From Comamonadaceae bacterium (GTDB lineage: Bacteria; Pseudomonadota; Gammaproteobacteria; Burkholderiales; Burkholderiaceae_C), in the NCBI GenBank assembly GCA_947381325.1, contig CANCUP010000003.1, positions 1 through 52,471 of the forward strand: a stretch of 52,471 nucleotides of DNA, read 5' to 3'. The notes under the pieces were generated by a model. The model had not been told where the DNA came from. It saw nothing but the letters and a program-made list of their open reading frames with translations, and did not search any database. Position numbers and translations under genes: made by a program. Of the stretch, positions 26,050 to 33,118 are shown piece by piece. Positions within the stretch are counted from its first letter, which is position 1; every line of letters starts with the position of its first letter.

Positions 26050-27275
26050 GCCCCCACCCCACCCCGCCCAGCACAGCCACCCACGTGGCGATGTTCGATG
26101 GCCGTGCATTTTTTGAAAAAGCCTTGGTGTTTGGGGTGCAACACGGCATCTTGGACCCAGCCCGGCTCGACGCCATCGCCACCGATGCGCCCAAAGGCAT
26201 GGTGCAAATTGCGCGCTACTTTGGCAGCGAGTTTTTACGGCCCGAGATTGAAAAAGCCAAAGACCGCATCGTCAATTTGGTGAGCCTGAACCTGGAGCTG
26301 CTCAGCGGCGGCGACTTGGCCCAAGCCGCGCAAGCCCTGCGCGAACACTCGTTCATGTCGCGCTCTAAGGCGGCATCCGACATGCTCAAAGCCCTCATCG
26401 TGATGCCCCAAAACACCCACTTCGGCATGAACGAGCACGGCGGTTTCAGCGACAAACACATCCCCCAATTGGCCAAGTGGTCGCTGTGCACCTTGGCCGA
26501 CTACCAAGCGGAATTGGCCAAGCGTCAACAAGTAGCCCACGTGATCGAAGCCGCCATTTGGCTGGCCGAGACCATGGGCCTGGGTGCCGACGACCTGGAA
26601 GAAGCCGGTTGTGACGCAGAAGCCGTCATTCGCACCGCCTTGCTCGCTGGGGCTACCCGACAGACCCAATGGCCCGACTGGGTGGCGTTTCAAAAAATGG
26701 TCACCACTCTGCGCGCATCCAGTGCCAAGAAGGCCATCACGCTCGCCTGCCCCAAGGCCCTGCCTGCGGCCTACAAGGCCGCCGTGGATGCGGTGCTTGC
26801 CAGCGTGCAAGCCGATTTGCCCAGGATCTTGGACGCCACCCTCACCCCGCACAAGCTGTTCAACCAAACGCCGGCTTTTGTGGGCCGCTATTTTTGGTTG
26901 GAAGACGGTTTGTCCGAGGTGGACCACTTTGACCGCCAAGCCTCTGTAGCCTGGCACAAAGCCACCGCCGGTCACAGCGACGACAGCTCGTTGCTCACTT
27001 TGTTCTTGTGCATCGCGGCGGGCAGCCCAGGCAAAACCTTGCTCACCGAAAAAACTGCCGCCACGCTGGTGCGCAAAATTCGCAAGTCGGGCATGAACCC
27101 GGCCTTGGCCCAGCAGTTCATTGCAGAGCACGCCCCCGTGCAGCACCAAAGCGACTACCTGCGCATGTGGCACAGCTTTGTGGACGACGCACAGGCCACG
27201 CTCGAGAGCGACCACGACTACAAGCTGCACGATGCCCTGGCCTTGCTGCGGCGCGAATGCAACGTGAGCGATTGA
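26046..27275 (+). CDS. unrecognised protein (J-protein cluster, gene 4)
   Basis: 409 residues, family not recognised. It is soluble by composition and mostly helical, with no nucleotide-binding or catalytic motif that I can name. Segments that look well ordered include FDGRAFFEKALVFGVQHG, IARYFGSEFLRPEIEKAKD and TPAFVGRYFWLEDGLSEV. Start: a TTG at 26046 overlaps the previous stop (TTGA) and has GAGGAG 8 nt upstream; a GTG at 26085 or ATG at 26091 (MFDGRAFFEKAL) is possible but lacks a Shine-Dalgarno sequence. It ends 7 bp before the DTW gene. Its place, coupled to gene 3, suggests a joint function. Confidence 0.8.
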   Translation: MSPHPTPPSTATHVAMFDGRAFFEKALVFGVQHGILDPARLDAIATDAPKGMVQIARYFGSEFLRPEIEKAKDRIVNLVSLNLELLSGGDLAQAAQALREHSFMSRSKAASDMLKALIVMPQNTHFGMNEHGGFSDKHIPQLAKWSLCTLADYQAELAKRQQVAHVIEAAIWLAETMGLGADDLEEAGCDAEAVIRTALLAGATRQTQWPDWVAFQKMVTTLRASSAKKAITLACPKALPAAYKAAVDAVLASVQADLPRILDATLTPHKLFNQTPAFVGRYFWLEDGLSEVDHFDRQASVAWHKATAGHSDDSSLLTLFLCIAAGSPGKTLLTEKTAATLVRKIRKSGMNPALAQQFIAEHAPVQHQSDYLRMWHSFVDDAQATLESDHDYKLHDALALLRRECNVSD

Positions 27276-27282
27276 ACGCGGC

Positions 27283-27996
27283 ATGCCTCACGCCGTCTCG
27301 CGTCTGCGCAGCGCCCGCTTGGCGCGCAGCGTCAAACCATTTTTGGCAAGAGGCGGCCCCAAGGGCGAGCGTTGCGCGGGCTGTCGACTCATCTTGAGCC
27401 ACTGCCTGTGCGCACTGCGCCACAGCGTGCCCACCCGCTCGGGCATGTGCCTGCTCATGGCCGACATTGAACCGCTCAAACCCAGCAACACCGGCTGGCT
27501 GATTGCCGATGTGGTGCCAGACACCTTCGCCTTTGGCTGGGCCCGCACAGAAGTCGACCCCGCCTTGTTGCGCTTGTTGGCCGACCCGCAATGGCAAGGC
27601 TATGTGGTGTTTCCTGGAGAGTTTGTGGCGCCTGAGCGTGTGGTGAACCAGGTGAAACACGACCACGCACGCCGCCCACTGTTCATCATGCTCGACGGCA
27701 CCTGGGCCGAGGCACGCAAGATGTTCCACAAAAGCCCTTACCTCAACCAGCTCCCGGTGCTGAGCCTGAACCCAGAGCAGATGTCGCGCTACACGCTGCG
27801 CCGCTCCAAACGCGACGACCACTTTTGCACCGCAGAGGTCGGCGCCATGTGCTTGGAATTGGCCCATGACACGCATGCCGCCGACACCTTGAATGCCTAC
27901 TTGGATGTCTACACCGAGCACTACCTCAAGGCCAAACACCAACAAGCGGTGGACTTGGACGATGCCGTGCACAGGGACTTGCGCGCCTTGCGTTGA
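27283..27996 (+). CDS. DTW-domain tRNA-uridine aminocarboxypropyltransferase (TapT/YfiP-like)
   Basis: 237-residue DTW-family protein. E. coli TapT (YfiP) transfers the aminocarboxypropyl group of SAM to U47 of tRNA. The N-terminal cysteine cluster Cys31, 34, 41 and 43 (ERCAGCRLILSHCLC) fits the zinc-like site, and the DTW-type motif appears as IMLDGTWAEARKM, followed by LSLNPEQMSRYTLRRSK. The ATG at 27283 starts just after the cluster gene 4 stop; a basic 25-residue leader precedes the cysteine cluster. The 62-bp gap to the RbgA-like gene carries no terminator. The context with other RNA-related genes supports a tRNA role. Confidence 0.9.
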   Translation: MPHAVSRLRSARLARSVKPFLARGGPKGERCAGCRLILSHCLCALRHSVPTRSGMCLLMADIEPLKPSNTGWLIADVVPDTFAFGWARTEVDPALLRLLADPQWQGYVVFPGEFVAPERVVNQVKHDHARRPLFIMLDGTWAEARKMFHKSPYLNQLPVLSLNPEQMSRYTLRRSKRDDHFCTAEVGAMCLELAHDTHAADTLNAYLDVYTEHYLKAKHQQAVDLDDAVHRDLRALR

Positions 27997-28058
27997 CAAG
28001 CGCTGCCGTGTCGTGACCGACAATGGCACCTTTTACTTTCAGTCGGCAGCGACTTTCT

Positions 28059-28991
28059 ATGGCGATTCAATGGTTTCCCGGACACATGCACCTCACGCGC
28101 AAAGCGATTGGGGAGCGCATCAAAGACATTGACGTGGTCATTGAAATGCTCGATGCCCGCTTGCCTGGCTCGAGTGCCAACCCCATGCTGGCCGAGCTGA
28201 TCCAAGGCAAACCCGCCCTCAAGGTGTTGAGCAAACAAGACCTGGCCGATCCGGCACGCACCGCTTTGTGGCTGGCCCATTACAACGCCATGCCAGGGGT
28301 GCGTGCGTTGGGTCTGGACACCAGCATGACCTCACCCGCCAAAGCCTTGGTGGAGGCCTGCTTTGCACTGGCCCCCAACCGGGGCGGCATGACCAAGCCC
28401 ATGCGGGTGCTGATTTGCGGCATTCCCAACGTGGGCAAGTCCACCTTGATCAACACGCTCAAAGGCAAACGTGCTGCCAAGACAGGCGACGAAGCCGGGG
28501 TGACCAAGCTGGAACAGCGCATCACGCTGGCCGATGACTTTTATTTGTACGACACGCCCGGCGTGCTGTGGCCACGCATCATCGTGGCGCAAAGCGGCTA
28601 CAACCTGGCGGCCAGCGGTGCCATTGGCGTGAACGCCTTCGACGAAGAAGAAGTGGCGCTGGAGCTGCTGAACTACCTGATTCCCCACTACCCCCAGGCG
28701 CTGCAGGTGCGCTACAAAGTCAACGATGTGCCCAGCCACTCCGACGAGCAACTGCTGGAAGCGATTGGCCGCCAACGTGGCGCGGTGCAAAGCGGTGGAC
28801 GCGTGAACACCGCCAAAGCCGCAGACATCGTGATCCACGATTTCCGCTCTGGCGCGCTGGGCCGCTTGACCTTGGAAACGCCCCAAGAATTTGCGCAATG
28901 GTTGGCAGAAGGCAAACAAGCCGATGCCGAACGTGCGGTGCGCAAAGAAGGCACTGAAAAAAACAAACCCAAGAAAAAACCACGCCCGTGA
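28059..28991 (+). CDS. circularly permuted GTPase, RbgA/YlqF-like ribosome biogenesis factor
   Basis: 310 residues with permuted GTPase motifs in G4-G5-G1-G3 order: LSKQDLAD (G4-like, with Ser in place of Asn), then the P-loop GIPNVGKSTLINTL, then DTPG. The N-terminus AIQWFPGHMHLTRKAI is the classical YlqF/RbgA start. B. subtilis RbgA works in late 50S assembly; this protein is a homologue by architecture, and its role here is inferred. The ATG at 28059 is chosen over an upstream in-frame ATG at 28023 because it gives that N-terminus. The C-terminus is Lys/Pro-rich. It overlaps the next gene by 4 bp. Confidence 0.93.
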   Translation: MAIQWFPGHMHLTRKAIGERIKDIDVVIEMLDARLPGSSANPMLAELIQGKPALKVLSKQDLADPARTALWLAHYNAMPGVRALGLDTSMTSPAKALVEACFALAPNRGGMTKPMRVLICGIPNVGKSTLINTLKGKRAAKTGDEAGVTKLEQRITLADDFYLYDTPGVLWPRIIVAQSGYNLAASGAIGVNAFDEEEVALELLNYLIPHYPQALQVRYKVNDVPSHSDEQLLEAIGRQRGAVQSGGRVNTAKAADIVIHDFRSGALGRLTLETPQEFAQWLAEGKQADAERAVRKEGTEKNKPKKKPRP

Positions 28992-29581
28992 ACCAGCGCC
29001 TCGACACCCCCGACAAAGAAGCCATCGCTCTGCTGCCGCCATTCGAGCGGCTGGGGCTGGACCGCATCACCCTGGTGAACACGGGCAAACAGGCCCAACT
29101 TGCACACGACGCGCTGGTGGCCACCCATGCCTGGGGCTTTGACACCGAGTCCAAACCGACCTTCAAGGTGGGCGAAGCTTCCGACGGGCCGCATGTGTTG
29201 CAACTCTCAACGGGTGAGCGCGCCTGGGTGTTTCAACTGCACGAACCCGAGTGCCGTGCTGTGGCCGCCGACCTGCTGGCACGCAGCGGCATTGCCAAAG
29301 CGGGCTTTGGTTTGGGCGATGACCGCAAGCGCATCATCCAAAAGTTGGGGGTGGAGCCAGCGGGTGTTTTGGAGCTGAACACGATTTTTCGAGCACAGGG
29401 GTACCGCAAGGAAATGGGCGTCAAGGGCGCAGTGGCGGTGCTGTTCAAGCAGCGGTTTCAAAAGTCTAAAAAGGCAGCCACCAGCAACTGGGCCAATGAG
29501 CGCTTGAGCGAATCGCAGCTCATCTATGCGGCCAACGATGCGTATGCAGCGTACCGCGTTTGGGAAGCCCTGAAGCTCTAG
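28988..29581 (+). CDS. RNase D-like 3'-5' exonuclease
   Basis: 197-residue DEDD-superfamily exonuclease domain. Asp52 and Glu54 in WGFDTES form motif I, FGLGDDRKR is motif II-like, and LIYAANDAYAAYRVW carries the Tyr and Asp of motif III. It lacks the HRDC domains of full RNase D, as in short WRN/RNase D-type exonucleases. The substrate (DNA or RNA) cannot be told from sequence; coupling with an RbgA-like gene favours RNA. The start is a GTG at 28988 that overlaps the previous stop (GTGA). Confidence 0.88.
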   Translation: MNQRLDTPDKEAIALLPPFERLGLDRITLVNTGKQAQLAHDALVATHAWGFDTESKPTFKVGEASDGPHVLQLSTGERAWVFQLHEPECRAVAADLLARSGIAKAGFGLGDDRKRIIQKLGVEPAGVLELNTIFRAQGYRKEMGVKGAVAVLFKQRFQKSKKAATSNWANERLSESQLIYAANDAYAAYRVWEALKL

Positions 29582-29852
29582 TAAACACACCGAAACCCGA
29601 TGTACACCGCATAAAAATCGGCTGGTTTGAAGGCCTTCACATCGGCCTTCATGTTGAACGCACCGTACCACCACGAACCACCCACTGTTTTGCGCTCGCG
29701 GCCAGTGGCGTCAAGGGCATCGGTGGTCCATTCCCACACATTTGCACCCATGTCATACAAGCCATTGACGCCTTCACAGGTGGCTCACCCACTTGCGCCT
29801 GCGCAGCAGATGTGAACAACAAGAGGGCGAATAATGGGTTTTGGATAGACAT
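29578..29852 (-). pseudogene. remnant of a formylglycine-generating-enzyme (SUMF1-type) gene
   Basis: Two pieces of one ancestral gene remain. The 5' end (29852 downward) encodes a signal peptide, MSIQNPLFALLLFTSAAQAQ. The 3' end (stop at 29578) encodes the C-terminal FGE-sulfatase signature NGLYDMGANVWEWTTDAL, then KTVGGSWWYG and FYAVYIGFRCVY. The two lie in different frames and the joined length is about 90 codons, where full SUMF1-domain proteins have about 250-300 residues. Most of the domain is therefore deleted and the frame is broken. It converges on the exonuclease gene with a 4 bp overlap. No intact copy is in the window. Confidence 0.75.
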
Positions 29853-29969
29853 GCATCAAGTCTAAACAAGCGGTCCTGGATGCGCAGTCAGCGGTAAAGA
29901 TGCCCTGAGCCGAAGCCCTAAAATTGGGGCTCTGCTTGATGTTCGAGCCCATCCTCTACCCATCTCACC

Positions 29970-30869
29970 ATGTCCACCCCTCTGGGCCACAGCGCCGCCC
30001 CACCCTCTGACCCTGCCCATTCGGTGCTGGCCTTTGCCAACTGCCTGTGGCGGGTTCGCCGGCCCAGGCCCTTTGTGTTGGTGATTGAAGGCGAAGTCGG
30101 CACCGAAGCATCGGCACCGAGCGACTACTTACACGACAAACTCTTGTTGCCAGAATGGCGCGAAGCCTTTTACCAATTGGTCGATGCCACAGGCTTGGTG
30201 GTTTGCCTGAACTCTCACACCCAACACCCCACCTACCGCGACGTGCGCGGGCGCTCCAGCAAAGGGCGCCTCAGCCAAGGCGAGTACTACCACCACGATG
30301 GATGCACCGGCCCGGTGAAGCCCCGCTTTGTGGAAATTCGCTGCCCCATTCAGCCGCAAACACGCGGCGTGGCCACGGCCGTGGCACCGCACCGCGATGT
30401 GGTGAACGCCATGGTGCAAGTGCTGCCCACCGAGTTGGCCGCGACGCCTGCATTGACCGGAATTGACATGAGCCTAGCCACCATCAGCCAGATGGATGAT
30501 GCAGCGCTTGACCACCTGCAAGGCCTCATCACGCGCACCGTGCGCAAAAAGCTCAATGCCGAAGGCGCACGCAGCTACTTTCGGCACGTGGACGCCGCAG
30601 CCAATGCCTACTTTGAACCTTGGGCCTTGGGCGAGAGCCGTTTCATTGCCAACGCCAACAGCGGCACGACCATGCAACACCGCCGCGCCTACCAAACCCC
30701 GCACACGGGTGGCGTGGCCCATGGCCACTTGGTCAAGCGGTGGACGAATGAAGAACTGCTGCTACCCGGTCAGGTGGTAGACCAAGCCTTGATTGCGGCG
30801 CTGTGCAGTGAGGAAGGGGATGAAGTGGACGGGGAGCGGGCTGAGGGGTGTTACCTCGGGGCGCATTGA
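29970..30869 (+). CDS. unrecognised protein with possible Fe(II)/2-oxoglutarate oxygenase motifs
   Basis: 299 residues, family not firmly recognised. A His-x-Asp triad fragment (His108, Asp110 in EYYHHDGC) is followed by FVEIRCPIQPQTRG, which resembles the strand after the facial-triad motif in TauD-like enzymes. A later His (237, MQHRRAY) and Arg (257, LVKRW) could supply the third metal ligand and the 2-oxoglutarate-binding Arg. Spacing between the last two is longer than in TauD, so the match is tentative. There is no signal peptide. The gene is isolated: a broken gene lies upstream and a remnant downstream. The ATG at 29970 has no clear Shine-Dalgarno sequence. Confidence 0.7.
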   Translation: MSTPLGHSAAPPSDPAHSVLAFANCLWRVRRPRPFVLVIEGEVGTEASAPSDYLHDKLLLPEWREAFYQLVDATGLVVCLNSHTQHPTYRDVRGRSSKGRLSQGEYYHHDGCTGPVKPRFVEIRCPIQPQTRGVATAVAPHRDVVNAMVQVLPTELAATPALTGIDMSLATISQMDDAALDHLQGLITRTVRKKLNAEGARSYFRHVDAAANAYFEPWALGESRFIANANSGTTMQHRRAYQTPHTGGVAHGHLVKRWTNEELLLPGQVVDQALIAALCSEEGDEVDGERAEGCYLGAH

Positions 30870-30884
30870 CTGAGGAGGCTCATG

Positions 30885-31049
30885 TCAGGGCGATATTCGC
30901 GCCGGCACACTGCGGGTCTCGCCGATCTTGAGCAAAGTGAACTCGGCATCGGTCAAGCCCTTGGCAGCGCGGGCGGTCAGCAGGTCTTTGGGTGGCTGGT
31001 CGAGCGCTTCGTCACTCAAGGCAAAGCCTGCACCAACCCGCACTTTGTT
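30885..31049 (-). pseudogene. 55-codon coding remnant of unknown origin
   Basis: On the minus strand an open stretch encodes a protein-like C-terminus: VRVGAGFALSDEALDQPP, then KDLLTARAAKGLTDAEFTLL and KIGETRSVPARISP, ending in TGA at 30885. It is closed upstream by a stop at 31050-31052, has no start codon with a ribosome-binding site, and I cannot name the family. Together with the broken FGE gene nearby it marks a stretch where genes have decayed. The rest of 30870-31140 shows a GGCGC-AA-GCGCC repeat near 31085 and nothing more that I can identify. Confidence 0.4.
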
Positions 31050-31140
31050 TCATCCGGCGCTGCTGTGCCTTGGTGCAGTTCGCTGGCGCAAGCGCCACTT
31101 CGCGGCCCACAGGCCTCCCTCCTGTCACAGAGTCAATCCA

Positions 31141-31641
31141 TCAAACAAGTGGCTTGTCTGAATTGGGGCGGCGCAAATCAGCCAGCATGAAACCGCAAGC
31201 AAAGAACCAGACAATCGGTCCTGACACAGTCGGCAAATTGGGTTCGATCACACCCGATACCAGCATCGCAAACATGAAAGACAGATCACCAATGCCGATC
31301 ACCACCAACGCCAGTACGAATGCCATGACCGATCGGGTGTGCCAGTACCAAGCGGCCAGCAACACACCAAGGACGCCGTAACCACCCACGTCCAAGCAAA
31401 AGTTGATCAGCAACTGTGAGTGCGCAAACAAAGTGACGGCGTCGGAAGCATTCTGAAAGGCATCGCGTGTAACAACAGATCCGCCTATCAGCATCTGCCA
31501 CAAGCCTCTTGGTGCATCGCGCAGATACTGGTGAACGCCTTCCGCGCCAACCCAGATGTGTAACACCCCCCAATACACCAAGAGCCAAACGCCGATTTTT
31601 CCAGCAGTGCCAAGCGAGGAATGAGGTTTCAGAAGTGTCAT
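31141..31641 (-). CDS. small integral membrane protein, unknown function
   Basis: 166 residues with four predicted transmembrane segments: IGVWLLVYWGVLHIWVG (about 15-31), a segment near LLINFCLDVGGYGVLGVLL, VMAFVLALVVIGIGDLSFMF and GPIVWFFACGFMLAD. No known domain recognised. The ATG at 31641 has AGGAG 8 nt upstream. The flanking AT-rich gap 31642-31812 is shared with the divergent NnrU-like gene and carries a CAATC-n5-GATTG inverted repeat at 31709-31723, a possible operator. Confidence 0.75.
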   Translation of the reverse strand: MTLLKPHSSLGTAGKIGVWLLVYWGVLHIWVGAEGVHQYLRDAPRGLWQMLIGGSVVTRDAFQNASDAVTLFAHSQLLINFCLDVGGYGVLGVLLAAWYWHTRSVMAFVLALVVIGIGDLSFMFAMLVSGVIEPNLPTVSGPIVWFFACGFMLADLRRPNSDKPLV

Positions 31642-31812
31642 TTATAAGCTCCTAAGTACAACAAAACATAAATAATATACGAATAATGGATTCACTTAAA
31701 AATACGGACAATCACAGCGATTGGGTTTTCCTCCTCGCCACTGCCCGTTATGACAGACGCTTTCAGGACAAATTCCTAGAAAATGGCTGTTCTGTCCTCA
31801 TCAGGAGTAGGC

Positions 31813-32421
31813 ATGGCTTGGTTGATCTTGGGTTTGGTTCTTTTTTTGGGCGCGCATTCAACGCGCATCTTTGCTGAAGGATGGCGAACCAAAAGCATCG
31901 AGGCCTGGGGTGAGAAGCCCTTCAAAGGGGTCTACGCTTTGGTGTCTTTGTTGGGTTTTTATGCCCTGATCGTTGGCTATGCACAAGTGCGTCTGGAGCC
32001 GGTTGTCATCTGGCACCCCCCCATCGCGACTCGCCACATCAGTGTGCTGCTGATGTTGTTTGCAAGCATCTTGCTGGTGGCAGCTTACATCCCAGCCAAC
32101 CATCTCAAAGTGCGCCTGCGCCACCCCATGGTGTTGTCCGTCAAGGTGTGGGCCTTGGCGCATGTGTTGTCAAACGGAGATTTGGCGGATCTGATCTTGT
32201 TCGGCGCGTTTTTGGCGTGGTCCGTCATGAACTTCAAATCTGCGCGTGCACGCGACCGCACCCAAGCCGAGCAGCAAGCGCTGGTGTCAGATACCACTGC
32301 GCAACCCGTTCTTCCCAAAACATCTGCCACGCTCATCACAGTCGGCGTTGGTGTTGTTCTTTGGGGGCTCATCACCTTTGTTTTGCATGCTCGGGTGGTT
32401 GGCGTGTCGCCGCTGGGTTGA
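31813..32421 (+). CDS. NnrU family membrane protein
   Basis: 202-residue membrane protein of the NnrU group, a family first linked to nitric-oxide and nitrite metabolism but also widespread without denitrification genes. The N-terminal MAWLILGLVLFLGAHSTRIF and the motif LRHPMVLSVKVWALAHVLSNGDLADLILFG (shown here only in outline: Arg-His-Pro-Met, then Trp-Ala, His, Asn-Gly-Asp) match it; about five to six hydrophobic segments are present. AGGAG at 31803-31807 sits 5 nt before the ATG at 31813, which fixes this start over an upstream in-frame ATG. No denitrification gene is nearby. Confidence 0.88.
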   Translation: MAWLILGLVLFLGAHSTRIFAEGWRTKSIEAWGEKPFKGVYALVSLLGFYALIVGYAQVRLEPVVIWHPPIATRHISVLLMLFASILLVAAYIPANHLKVRLRHPMVLSVKVWALAHVLSNGDLADLILFGAFLAWSVMNFKSARARDRTQAEQQALVSDTTAQPVLPKTSATLITVGVGVVLWGLITFVLHARVVGVSPLG

Positions 32422-32434
32422 GATGGCAGGCTCG

Positions 32435-33055
32435 TCACGCTGAAGCGCTGGTTTTTTTCATCGCCTCGGCAAATAACCCACTCTCCAACCAAGCCGCCAG
32501 CCATGCCTTCACGGCTGGCAGAGGCAAGGCCTTGAACCGCTCGGGGTCAACGGCGGCGAACTGACGCACAAAGGGAAAGATGCCGATGTCGGCCGCACAG
32601 GGGCTGGCACCGCCCAGTTGCGGTTGGGTGTGCAAGAGCTGTTCCAGCGGATCGAGCAGCACTGCCACGGCTTGCTGGAAGTGATGTTCGCGCGTCATGG
32701 CATCGGCAAAGCGCTGCGGGTATTTGTAGCGGTCGAGGTGATGCTTGAAAGGCCCGTCACACGCCTGCTGCAAGGCCAGATTGGTAGGGGGTTGCGCCCT
32801 CGCCCACCAATGGTCTGCGTCGCCGGTTTGTTCGAAAGCCCAGCGCATGATGTCCAAGCTTTGCTCCAACACGGTACCGCTGGGCAGCACCAGCACAGGC
32901 ACCGTGCCTTTGGGCGAGAGGGCCAGCATGGCGAGAGGTTTGTCGCGCAAGGACACCTCGTGCGACTGGAAGGCCACGCCGGCTTGCAGCAAGGCCATGC
33001 GGGCACGCATGGCGTAGGGGCAACGGCGGTAGGTGTAGAGCAGAGGTGCTGGCAT
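32435..33055 (-). CDS. glutathione S-transferase family protein
   Basis: 206 residues. An N-terminal thioredoxin-like domain has YRRCPYAMRARMAL, with Cys12 at the active-site position, and the cis-Pro segment KGTVPVLVLPSGTVLEQS. A helical C-terminal domain follows, ending KAWLAAWLESGLFAEAM. Cys at the active site is typical of omega/beta or YibF-like bacterial members, which act in thiol transfer more than detoxification; the substrate is unknown. It converges on the NnrU-like gene with a 13-bp gap and shares the strand with the lpdA gene upstream, but a terminator lies between them. Confidence 0.88.
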   Translation of the reverse strand: MPAPLLYTYRRCPYAMRARMALLQAGVAFQSHEVSLRDKPLAMLALSPKGTVPVLVLPSGTVLEQSLDIMRWAFEQTGDADHWWARAQPPTNLALQQACDGPFKHHLDRYKYPQRFADAMTREHHFQQAVAVLLDPLEQLLHTQPQLGGASPCAADIGIFPFVRQFAAVDPERFKALPLPAVKAWLAAWLESGLFAEAMKKTSASA

Positions 33056-33063
33056 GAGTGATG

Positions 33064-33094
33064 AAAAAGCCGCCTGGCTTGGCAGCGAGGCGGC
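33064..33094 (-). terminator. intrinsic terminator of the aceE-aceF-lpdA operon
   Basis: Arms GCCGCCT (33069-33075) and AGGCGGC (33088-33094) form a 7-bp stem with a 12-nt loop; on the minus strand TTTTT follows (plus-strand A at 33064-33068). It lies 25 bp after the lpdA stop and before the glutathione-transferase gene. Confidence 0.8.
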
Positions 33095-33118
33095 TTCTAT
33101 TCTTGCACCGTGAGGCGT

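Noticed and set aside
30882-31190. Plus-strand open frame of 102 codons in the 30.9-31.2 kb gap
   Set aside because: Low-complexity translation without a domain; the minus-strand remnant in the same place is more protein-like.
31709-31723. CAATC-n5-GATTG repeat as an FNR or NnrR box
   Set aside because: The arms and spacing do not match TTGAT-n4-ATCAA; left as an unassigned inverted repeat.
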